From positions 109,604 to 173,603 of the forward strand of contig JAPYMA010001431.1 of NCBI GenBank assembly GCA_035041965.1: 64,000 nt of DNA. Direction: 5' to 3'. Source of the stretch: Anisakis pegreffii (taxonomy: Eukaryota; Nematoda; Chromadorea; Rhabditida; Anisakidae). Position 1 is the stretch's first letter. Each line of letters starts with the position of its first letter. The notes beneath the pieces were generated by a model, which had not been told where the DNA came from, made no database searches, and worked only from the letters and a program-made list of their open reading frames with translations. Position numbers and translations under genes: made by a program. Shown piece after piece: positions 18,659 through 30,337 of the stretch.

Positions 18659-21562
18659 CTCGACCTCGGATTGTTCGATTGGAAACGCTTAAAAAGATGG
18701 ACGATTGGATTCCACACGGACTTACACAAACGGCAACAGCACAGGGTCTGACCTGATAGATAAAACGGTACCATGTCAAGGTATTTTCGTGATATAAACG
18801 AATAAATTTATCACATTATCAAAAGAATCACGATTATGAATGCATCATATCATATCTTAAACATCACAAATCTCTTTCCATTCACTAGATTATACACGAA
18901 GCAGCTATTTGATGTTGATAAGCAGCTCGTTATGGTAGTAGGTAGTTGGATGTTCGTTTGGCTGATGATTGCTGAAAACACTTTAGTGCGAGAATTTGAT
19001 TTGATTGAGAGTATGTCACAAGCAGCAGGCTTATTTAGCCAATTGTTTTCTCAGACAGATCAAGTTTCTTGTGCACATCTAATTGCGCGAACGTTCACAT
19101 ATATGCAAACACAAAACATAACGAATAAAGCCGATTGTGAATATCCCTGCTCCATATCCTGCTGCTGTTATCCGTTATATATCCACGCATGCAGGCATCC
19201 ATCTCATGGACAGATCATGTAACTGATGGATTGATATTCTAGAAAAATTGAATAGATGAAGTGAGAACACAATAAGCGTATATCATCTGCATCTCATTCA
19301 GCCAACATGCATGAAGAAACTTAACAACTCGTCACTGCTTGATAACAACATGAAGTATCGCATGAGATGCTTTCGAGCATATGCAATAAGAGACAACTGA
19401 AGTGGAATGAATTCCAAAAAAAATTCTATTGAGAATCCGCATAGAGCTGTGGAAAATTTTCGCAACTTTTTCCAAAAAACCAAAAAAAAAACCAAAAAAA
19501 AAGCAATTTTAATCATCCTGCATGACGGATTTCAGCCAACCGACGACGATATTCACTCATTAGCATCAGATAAGATCTCGAAATCCGTCTTATTCCACTC
19601 AAATTCATTCAAGCATGTGTTCAATATGATCATGAATGAATTTTCAGTTCAGATTCAATCGAATGCACAACGATGTTAATTTAAAAAATCACAAAAAGTC
19701 TGCAAACCACCGAACAAGCACTGGAATGAAAGACGACTGAGCATTACTTTTAACAAGCCCAGTAAAAAACCGAATGCTTACACGCCTACCTGTCTAATGA
19801 GTGAACTTGGCTGATGATGCACTGAAGCTTAAACTTATCCGATCTCATCCGAACGAATCCATTAAATTTATAATATTATATCGCTAAAATCACACCGACT
19901 TACGTACATGTGATCAAATAAATGAGTACAGAAAGTGAATTGCCTCAAATGGTTTGCCTCCCCTTGATTCCCCCTTCAAACCTATTAATAATTTTTAACA
20001 TAAAGGCAACTGGGCGCTAATCTCGCCTCGGATATTGTACTGAAGTAAGCACGAATCGACTATGGGCAAGTTATTTCACCTTAAAAGTCTCAAAATTAAC
20101 GAAAATTTTCTGCCGAGTACTCAATTAGTTGCTCAAGCTCACATCAGTAGGAGTTTCCACCAAAGACACTGGCCTAGCAAGCCAGCGCCGCCGTTGAGTA
20201 GACTCCTTTTCGCAGTATGATTTCAGGCAGATCGATTTCGCAGGATCGATCGTAGATCGATCATTCACACGTTTCAATTTCAGACACACACAAAAAAGAC
20301 GGCAAGAATGAGGCACATGTGAAGAGCATCATGAGATTTTCGTGGCTTTTCCATAGCTCGCTTAAATTCGCTGACATTTTGTCGTGAATTTTCAATGCTT
20401 TCACTTAAATTCATTCATTTAAAACGGCTAACTTTAATCCTCCTCACACCGACTCAGCTGGATTGGTTATCCGATTGGATATCATCTGTAAATCTGCACA
20501 TTCGCTTCAATTCAGTGCAATTTGTAACTATAGATCGCGCTCACACTCGCATGCTCGATACTGAATTGCTTTCATGAGCGATTTATCAACAATTTATTTT
20601 TCGTATTTTGAAGGAGATCTCTTATCAAACCGTTGAAAACGTCGAATTCATGTGAAAATTTTTTGAATTATACCGTTATTTCTGTCATTATCATTATCTC
20701 TTTTATCGTTGTTAGTCTTGATCATTTGCAGATCATTTGAAGATCACTGCGATCACGTAATTCAACAAATAATTCCATGCACTAGTCAATCCCATTCACT
20801 ATATTATTATAATGTCAGTGGCTAACTCGTCAAATCATTCTAGTGTTTGATTCATAATGATGTACTTTCTCAAAAACTTTAGATTTATCATCAAATCACA
20901 CAAATGAAGCTTATTATATCATCTCACCGCAAAAGTGCATTCAACTGCTTCTTATGCAATCCAACAAGCAAAAATAATTGACTAATAAACTTAGACTTAG
21001 TGAAAAGAGAGGTGGTGCTCAGGGAAAACGAATTTTAAACTCAAAAAGTCACCGAACTCAATTTTCAGACCGACGGACAGATGATAAAACTTTCAGAGGG
21101 GATAAGGTGAGATGAAACGAAATCGGATCGCATCGGTCGGATATGAGTAAGTAATTTAATGAAAGTAAGTAAGTAAGTCTATCACTGGAATTCATGCACC
21201 CACCCACCCAGCGGTGCATCCGCCCGCTCTCGTCTATGATCACTTAAAAGTAGTTCTGGTCGTCGTTGTTCATCTTACAAAGTGCGTTGTGAATAAATTG
21301 AATTTTAGATTTGATATAGTGTTCGCTTGATTTGTCAAACACACAATGAAGTTGGTTCAGTTGAGAGGCAATTGAATAGTTTGGCCATGAAAATCCGTTT
21401 TTATTCGCTCATTTGATAAATTCTGATTCGGATTGAGTTGATTTTAATGCGATGAAATAAAGTGAAGTATCACTGAAGCAAGCAAATCAAGCAGCCAGTC
21501 TCATTGCTTGATATGACAAGACTTGCGTTTTTAGTGTGAATATCATCCATATGAATGAATAT

Positions 21563-21715
21563 ATTAACGCTGAATCCAGGCTGAAAATATTAACGCTGAG
21601 TTGATATTTTACCTGGATTCATTTACCTGAGTACCTGAGTATCAATTCATTTACCTGATAGTTTACCTGAGTAGCCTGGCCAATCCAGGTAATCCAGGTA
21701 AAATATTAACGCTGA
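21563..21715. repeat. Fold-back with ATTAACGCTGA ends
   Basis: Bounded by ATTAACGCTGAATCCAGG on the left and TAAAATATTAACGCTGA on the right. It contains opposing TTTACCTGGATTCA and AATCCAGGTAATCCAGGTAA. The ACCTGGATTACCTG motif is shared with the end of family B. Confidence 0.55.
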
Positions 21716-23902
21716 AACGAAAAACTAAAGTATCGATGAACAAAATCAACCGTGCCATCCTATGGGTTCACTTAAAATTATTCCCTGTGAGTTTAAATGA
21801 ACGAGAGTTGAAAATGACAGAAGAAGTTCAGTGCAGTGGACGTCTGAAAGAAAGCCTAAAGTGAGCGATTAAGTCAGTTTAGAAATCTGCTGCTGATGTT
21901 AATGAGATGTTTCTGCTAATGAAGTGCTTCTGTTTAGAGTCAGGTCAGTGTGGTGAGCCTTTGCAATCAGTGAAAACGTTTCGATCTTGGTGATCGATCT
22001 TGGATTGTGATCGATCTTGGATTGTTTGAACTTAAGACGCCTAGCATTTGACGGTGTGAATGGATTTCGATTACTCATTTGTATTCATTCTCGAAAATAA
22101 AGTGACCAGATTTTGAGAGTGCCATATCAAGATTGTGTATCGAAGAAGTAAGCAATAACACTTTACGAGAACGTAAATATTTGTGATGGTGGTTTACTGA
22201 CTTCTAGAACACTTTCAGCATTTAGCTATAATGCATTTGGTTGATTGGTGTTTGATAAGAAACCATTGACTTGATGATCAACGATGATCGATCTTGGATT
22301 GTTTGATCAGTGATAATGAATTGATCACTGATAACATTCTGATAAGATGTGAGTTAACGGCTTAAATGAACCGCACAACAACTATACAATGATAAGCGAG
22401 CGAGTGCTCGGAATGAAAGAAGTGAAAGTCTCATCACAGAAAGCCTTTTCGTTTCGTGGACAAGTGAATGCAATTAAGAGCTTTATATCAGGTGAACATG
22501 ACATATTTTGACTACTGCAATGTAGTGGTTTGATTGGAGTTAATGACGACTAATATCGAAAATGAGCAAATTTTTCAAAAGTATTCATCGAATAATATCG
22601 ATGTCAATTGATATCGATGCGGACGGAATTCGTTCGGTTTCAGTTGGCTAAACGAGAATTAAGAGTGAAACGATTGCGACAGCTGGATCCCAGAACAACA
22701 GTGGTGACGTATCATGACTTAATCCACTGAACAAATCCACGGCTTAATCTCTTTTAATCTCAATGAATGTCAACGCAACTAAATGAAAATCATAAATTGT
22801 AGCAATGAAGGCATAAACCAAATCCAAATTTCAGTGCAAATTTCTCAGTTATGCGGTACACCATTTGGTTCATTTCAATCAATCAAAGTATAGCATAATA
22901 TAGGATATGCCTTAATCCTATATGGCTTCTCTGAATATGCTGGCAGGCTTTGGAGTGATCATTCCGGATTCATTCAAGCTCATTGTAAGCTCATGATCAG
23001 CACACTGCTTGAGCTAAACTCCTTCTTAAGCCAAAATGCGTGTCCACAGTGAACGGTCATATTCATGCGCCTAAACTTCTCAATATATCTCAGATTTGCT
23101 TAAATCTTAATCACAAGTAGACCGCTGAAAAAAATTTCTTTGAAATTTTCTCAATTAGATCGAATTTGCTTTAATCATGCAGCAATCAATCGATGAGTTG
23201 TAATCAACTTAGTATTGATTTCATTTGTTGAAACAATCAAATTGATCTCAGCGAATGGTTCTTATGCGATCAAACTATTCAATGCATGATAAATGTGATA
23301 ATGATCATTGATTGATTTGATTTGATCATTGATTTGCGCGATCATTCATGATAATTTGTCAGTATCGCTTGAATTAGCCCCATTCGCTGCCCACCAGCCA
23401 CCACATTTTTCTACTCACTCACAAAAATCTGAAGCCAAACCTAACTCCGTTATGAATGCTGCTGCTACTTTACCCATAAAATCAATCGCTCAAACTCGAT
23501 GCGATCACTTACTTCAAGCTTTCATTTTCAAAATTTCCGACGACCTGTTCAATAAAACAATTCTGCCAGTGTTTCAAGCGAATCGGGTATTGCGCACGTA
23601 TACACACAAACAAGATGATCATTGCTTTGAAGGCAGGCTACCACAAGATGATCAAAACTCGATCATGATCCTCTCGTGATCGGTTTTGCTCAAAGCATGA
23701 CGAAAAAATCAATAATTTTTTGGAAATATGATCACAAACTGATCCTGAGTAATGTTCATGAAGCGGAACAAATTTTTGCCCAGAATTATATTCGTTAATT
23801 AAATCATGATCCGAAAACCGATCCCAGCTTCAACTGTGCACACGTATAGAGACATTGCTGTTTATGAGATGGTTGTTCGATTCATATGAATAAATTAAGG
23901 CA

Positions 23903-24145
23903 TCTTGCCAGATCAATAATCTTGCCAGATCAATAATCTTGCCAGATCAATAATCTTGCCAAATCAATAATCCAAGTTCGGATTTCACGAAGACAGATGA
24001 TTCCAAACGCTATTATCGTTAGCTGCGCGGAAAGAAGAATGCCAACGAAGGAAGAATGTGATATCAGTGATATTGGTGATAACAGAGAGGCATTGACTCG
24101 GAATGAGTTTGATTTGCTGATTAAATAAATAAATAAATTAATTAA
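23903..24145 (+). mobile_element. Family C element, copy 2
   Basis: Almost identical to the copy at 12815-13050, including the 17-bp CTTGCCAGATCAATAAT repeats and the TTAAATAAATAAATAAATTAATTAA tail, so it is probably recent. Confidence 0.8.
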
Positions 24146-26654
24146 GGCATCGCAAAAAACTTTTTCACTAATATAAGACAACCACTGAGGAGTACATTGA
24201 GACGAAACAGACTCTCCACTAACGACATCTTGCATTCATTTCAATGGGATGTGCCTTTTTTGGGAGTGTTTCGGTGATGAGCGCTTTCACCAGCAAAATC
24301 AGTAAGCACTGAGTGAGTTTCACTATAATTGTCTTAGAAAACTGAAAATGGAGACGAGACGAGCACAAACTCGTTGAAAATTGCATTATCACCGATTCGA
24401 GCGAGAAGCGATTTGAGCCACAAAAAAGCACATAAAAATGGCAATTGAATCTCAGTAGTATTGTTACCACCACCCAATTAAGCACTACCCAAATCCATAA
24501 GAAACCAAATAAAATTATTTTCCCGCATCAAATCTGCCACTAATCTAGTGTGGATGGATTACATTGAAGAGACTACTGCCGAATTCGGGACATATAAAAA
24601 TATGTAAATGCATATAAATTCGATGTACTTACGTAAAAATTCAAATGTAAATGCAACAAATAATTCAATTTCAAAATTTGAGACAAAAAATTCCATGCAA
24701 ATCAGATGTAATGTGATCAGTCACACACACATCGTTATGAGACCATATAAACGACTAAAGAAACATCTAATCTAGATTTTTTAGTAGGGTTCCAATGCCG
24801 GCGCAATAGCTGTGAACAATTCAACTAGATCGAGACTGGATCAGGTATTCGGTTGTAGCCGGGATTCGAGGCCGCTAAGTATTTTGGAGGTTTCCGGGTC
24901 ACCGATTTTACCCGCCGCTATCTCAAGAAACCTCAAGAAACTAAGAACTTGGAGCCTCTGACCTTACCCATAACCTGGGAGAGTTTGACTGCTGCAGCCA
25001 CTTGAACTTACCCAAATTGGGTGCCCATCTAAGGCCACCTCGAGCTACCCGTTCCGTTCAGCTCTGCTCTAACTCTAGACTCTAACACATGTCAATATAC
25101 GAGATAATTTGATTTGCAGCGTCCATTATCAATAGACAACAATAACTACTACTTAGCTGCGTGCACACAACGAATGTGAACAATATAAAGGAAATTTAAA
25201 AAATTTCTACGATTACGATTCAGTTTTCCCTTTGTGCCTTTTGAGTTTGGTTGATTAGGAGGCAATTGAGCGACTAGGCGAAGCATTTCATTGGATTAGT
25301 CGGCGCTGATCAATCTCTTTTTTAGAGTTTATCTCCTCATCTCGAGAATCTTCTTCTTGGCTACGCGTTTTCTTTCATTTTTGCTTAGTTTTTGTCAAAT
25401 CAGCCCTAAAACATTCTTCATTTTCATCGCACAAAACAACTTCGGCCATCCTTTAAAACCCATAATCGCCTGCCTAGAAACGCATCAAATATGAAATGAA
25501 TACAAGTGAAGTTAGCTTTCAGTAAGAGAGTGATATAGCAATGATAATAATTATCACCATCGTTAGCTATAAAACTGCCGCACTAAGCCGTCATCATAAT
25601 GATTATAGTAATACGGTTATAGCATTCTCGTAAGATAACAGAAACCTCAAATAATAATAATTTGATGATACTAATTATAATTTTCAGATAGAATAACAGC
25701 AACAGCAATATATTCATTCATCTAAAGTGATAACTTACTTGTCGGGTAGAATATGATTACCTGAGGTGACAGGATAGAGGACATCGTGATAATAGTAGTA
25801 GTAATAGGATTGATTGGTGAAATGAATAAATTCAATCAGCTGTAAAAATCATAACAACTATCGGATAGGGTACCACACTTTGAATAAATCAAGTGATCAA
25901 TCAAATGATCAATAATTTTGACGGAGACTGAAGTGAAAGCAACCGGTCAAGAAACAATAAAATAGAAGTAATTCTGAACAACCGTACAGAGTAAAGTAAT
26001 TGGCAACCGACTGGAACCAATAAACAGCATTCGATTAAAACGATCGTGATTATGAGACATGAGAGCGATAACGAGTTGATCTTTCCAGTTAATCCAATTG
26101 ATCTAGCTCAGCCATTCTACCAGCAGCCAACAGATCATTTCGTTTGATTGTTTTGATTTGTTTTGATTTGAATTGATTTTAATCGAAAATGATCGTTGCC
26201 TTCGTTCAATTGCATTCTTTTTTTTGTTGAAGTCCTATATCGAATGCGTCTTCAAGGCGTTTGCTCATTAAAATGGAACGATTTCGAACGTCATCGAAAC
26301 GATTCAAACCTCCATTTGAAGTCCATTATCGAGTGCTGAGTCAATCAGCAGCCAGCCAGACAACCAGCCAAGCACACTCATCAGCCAAACCACATCTACC
26401 CCATAAAACCCACTAAGCAGTAATCGATACTCTCTACTTTCAACAACTTCTTCTACTAAGTAGAAGAATTCAAGCTAAGTTTCAACGACAACGTCTCAAT
26501 TGACGAAGTGAACCAGGCAGCCATCAACCACCGCTTTTAACAAGTAAATGATGTGGTGTGTCTGTGCGGATTCGAATTGAATCAGCTTAAACTTCTTAAA
26601 TATGATTGAGGCAACCCATTAAGCAACAGCTGAAATTCACGTCTAAATGAGACT

Positions 26655-26680
26655 GGTTAGGCTTAGGCTTAGACTAATCG
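26655..26680. repeat. TTAGGC-like short run
   Basis: Reads GGTTAGGCTTAGGCTTAGAC: two and a half nematode telomere hexamers. Confidence 0.5.
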
Positions 26681-26990
26681 CTTTCCATGCGTATGGCAAG
26701 TGTAATAAAATCGCAATTTATGTGTTATGTCATAGTGCAAAACGGATAATTAATCAAAGTACTCGAACGCGAATGATTTATAGTGGATATTTAGTGCTAT
26801 GAAGAGCGCGAATCAAGCTAAAACAAAATCATTTGCCTATAACGACAGCCTAAGGATTTCAAAGTGAACACACATTTCAATCGACGTCAACGAATATCGC
26901 TCAAAATCACTGGAACAAAACAATCAAGATTCATCGATATTGGATGATTTAGTAGATCATAACAAATCAAAACCTAACGTCACCTCAGAA

Positions 26991-27190
26991 ACCAGCGGAT
27001 TCCCAAGGATCTCCTTGAAACCAGAGCAAAATCCGAAATGCACATCCATTAAAATTAATAGTTGAGGCGATCAAATGCTCAACAAGCTTGCCTTCGTTAT
27101 CGCTTGAATTGATCTCAATCGGCAGCCAGTTGGCATCCCAACTCGACTCCAGTTCTAGTGGCAGCTCATTATCACTCCACACTTTCAAAA
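26991..27190 (-). CDS. Candidate orphan 5' exon
   Basis: An open frame starts at an ATG preceded by CGTTCAG, with protein-like composition (GVLKVWSDNELPLELESSW; ILLWFQGDPWESA). It ends at a possible donor GTTTCT or at an in-frame TGA 5 bp later. I recognise no family and could not find partner exons on the left. It could be a real first coding exon with long introns, or chance. Confidence 0.3.
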
Positions 27191-28644
27191 CACCCATCTG
27201 AACGAACATCTTTTTAGATGTTGGTTTATTGGTTGTTTTTTTCGTCGCTGTGCTGGTTGCTTGGTTGGTTTAAAGAGATGGAAGGAAGGAACAACTGTCG
27301 ACTGGCGATTTGCGTCACGATTTTTTAATCTTGAACTGATTTGTTTTTTGAGGCTGTTTCTTTGAAAATACTTTGACCAATTCTAATTAAAATACTTTCC
27401 ACTAATTAATGATACTTTTAAGAGGCAAAACACAAAGAAAGCAACCACACGCGGGTGGTGGTTATGTGGTTGATTATGCGGCAAGCTTGAGGCAAACAAA
27501 TGAAGTGACTGAGATCGCGTTCGATATCTGAAACAAATCTCTAAGCCTTAACGCCAAGTGCAGGCAGGCCTCTTATCTTGCTAGATTGAGCTGATTACGT
27601 TCAGATGTAGTTGTTTTTTTGCGTTGCCTTTTTTTATAATTGTTTTACAAGTTGCTCTCACTAAGACAATTAAGATAAATTGAGACTAATGCAACGGTTC
27701 TGAAGGGAAAAAAATTTTTTTTTGGTTTTCGATTGAACCAATCGTTAGTTTCATCAAATAACGTCGTCGTTGTGCGGCATTTGAAGACGTCATAAATCAC
27801 GAAAACACGATTATATGTGTATTTGTTTGTGTGTCAAATACACCAAAAAGCATCCATCCATCTTCTTCAGTGAATTCACGTCAAAACTTAAATGTTGCTA
27901 CTGTTTGCAGGTGATCTTGAGCAGGCTTTTTGATTTTAACTGATAACGCAGATCGATCGTGTGCTTTTAGCAGTAAGCTGCTAGTTAGCTGAAGTGGGAT
28001 CTGATGGTGAGCAGTGAGATGAAGGAAGAAGTATTTGCTGGAAATCGAATGCTGAAAGAATATCGTTGATATGCTAGCTACCAAGCTTGAGACAAGCTTT
28101 TATCACGTTTATCTATTGAGTTGATAGTGTTGAACGCTTGATCGCCCATAAACAATTCCACTCGAAATCCCAAATCCGATCATCGAATCGACCGATCTTC
28201 GCTTACAGCTTTAGCCTCCTTATAGCTCTCTATTGAAATTATGCGGATAAAAGCGGCTAAAACTCACTGTCAAGGAGCTTTTTCGGCCAAAAGTACAACA
28301 GTCGTTTAGCTACTCGAAATTTAGAGATTAGTAAAAAATATGAGTCCCAATGGAGCAAACTGCCAATGAGAGCAGATCGAATCAACAAAATGTTGCGTAC
28401 GTGAGTGAGTGAGTGCATGCACTCCGCAAATAAGACCGACTCTGAGTTCGATTCCGTTGGGGATTACTTTCGACTGACTACTTTGATTTGGGATTTAAAT
28501 CAGATTTGCACTCGACTCGCACACGACACATATAGCAATTGCCACACAATCTAATTTATAGCTGTAAAATAGCTCTATCCACTTCTACAACCTCTATTGG
28601 GATAATGTGACATAGCAATAAATTTGATAGCGACACTCGAGTTT

Positions 28645-28862
28645 GGATTTATCTATCTCTGGGTCATTGAATATCTAAATTTGGGTATCCAGTGGGTATT
28701 TGGGCATCTAAATTTGGGTATCTATTGGGTATTTAGGGCATCTAAATTTGGGTATATGTTGGGTATTTGGATATCTAAATTTGGGTATGTTAGGTATGTA
28801 AATTTGGGTATCTATTGGGTATTCGCCGTCAGGTATCTACCTGAATTGGATATCTACCTATC
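28645..28862. repeat. About 35-bp minisatellite
   Basis: About five imperfect tandem units containing TCTAAATTTGGGTATC and TTGGGTATTTGGGCA. Confidence 0.85.
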
Positions 28863-29511
28863 TGGGTAATTCAGTGGGATGACTATTACTCGTAAGCAAT
28901 AAAGGAGTAATGGAACACCACCATTGCAGTTGACGATCGAATCGGTCAGCTGTGCACTGACGAGTGCGTATCGGATGAATGACTGCCGAATGCATCAAAA
29001 AACAATCGCACTCCTATCGTTCCATTCATTCCCTTTAAAACTCCCTCTAAATCCATCCAAATCCACCGCCCCATCCACTAATCCAGCTTAATCTCACCAC
29101 CACCACCGTATTAAATCCTGTCTCCAGTTGTCACTAACTCAACAAAATTCAATCAAACAACCAACTTCGTCACCATAAGCAACCAACAAAACATCTGTCA
29201 GCTGCTCGCGATCATCACCCACTCCTCGCTATCTCATGAAAAATTAATCTTATGCGATTGAAAATGTGATGCCTTTCACGACAGCGCAGATTAAATATCA
29301 TTTCTTGACAGCCGCAACACTCGTGACAACCAGCTGTCACCATCGCCCCACTTTCATTAGCTCATTTCGGTGGCCCATCTCATAGTAATCGCAGCTCAGA
29401 GCGAAATTAAGCACGGCAAACTGATAACAGTACCACATAGCCTCTATTTTATTTAGCCATACCATGGGAATGTGTTTTCGGGCCACTTTTGAGCTCCTTT
29501 CCCTAGAAACA

Positions 29512-29828
29512 ATTGGCAATATGGGATGGAGAGTAGTCCAAAACCTGAGTGATCGCCAAATCAATCAATAATCGAAATGATCGCCAAATCAACCGATAAT
29601 CGAAGATGATCGCCAAATCAACCGATAATCGAGATGATCGCCAAATCAATCAATAATCGAAGTTATAATTTCATGAAGACAACAGATGATTCTCAACGTT
29701 ATTGTTGTTGTTATCTGCGCGGAAAGAAGGTTGTCAAAAAAAGAACGATGTGGTATTAATAACAACAGAGATACATTAATTCATAATGAGTTGCGGTTGG
29801 ATTCGCTGATTAATTAAATAATTAAAAA
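29512..29828 (+). mobile_element. Family C element, copy 3
   Basis: Complete-looking: head GGCAATATGGGATGGAGAG, a tandem AATCGAGATGATCGCCAAATC block, the core with GCGCGGAAAGAAGG, and an AT-rich tail. This copy shows the probable true 5' end of the family. Confidence 0.8.
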
Positions 29829-30049
29829 CAATAATAACATTAATAATTAACATTAATAATAATAAATTAAATAAATAATTAAAAACAATAATAACATCAA
29901 TAATAATAATAATCACATGAACAATAATAATAACACCCTTAACAAACATATAACTGAAGGCAACCGAAATTATTCCCTTCTACTCCCTTCTCATTATCCA
30001 TGCATCATTTTTGTGTTAATGAGCATTTGTAAATCTATATTTACATTTA

Positions 30050-30065
30050 TAACAATAATAATAAC

Positions 30066-30113
<48 letters not shown>

Positions 30114-30122
30114 TAATAATAA
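30050..30122. repeat. (AAT)n microsatellite
   Basis: Nearly pure AAT/ATA run. It lies directly next to AATAATAACA-rich sequence that follows family C copy 3. Confidence 0.95.
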
Positions 30123-30337
30123 CAAAATAATAATCACAACCACCATATCACTATCAATAATCATCAGTAACGGACACACTAATGAACCAAAAACAGCAGC
30201 AGTAACTCAGCCAATTCACCAACAATAAATAATTTTACTGCGTCGAAAATACTCCTCAATTGGTGCCGTTGATGGATGCAAAGACTGTCGTTGACTATCG
30301 CCGATCGTCGACCCTTCAGGCCGATGGATGGATCACT

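Larger units (their letters stand above)
15415..30337. other. Gene-poor 15-kb stretch
   Basis: Between the acetylcholinesterase start and the AIP stop codon. It holds ATT microsatellites, a 30-bp and a roughly 35-bp minisatellite, TTAGGC-like runs, a decayed family A copy and two family C copies (listed separately). Open frames of 90 to 128 codons occur on the plus strand (18836-19222, 19407-19679, 23329-23679) but show no recognisable motif or splice support. Apart from one candidate exon at 26991-27190, I cannot support a gene. The stretch could be intergenic, or could hide long introns. Confidence 0.5.

Noticed and set aside
18836..19222. 128-codon plus-strand frame with a Cys-rich end
   Set aside because: No recognisable motif, no splice or homology support, mixed composition; chance cannot be excluded.
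24830..25060. GC-richer stretch with GGGATTCGAGGCC, like a tRNA T-arm
   Set aside because: No A box at the right distance and no cloverleaf that I could draw; not called as a tRNA.
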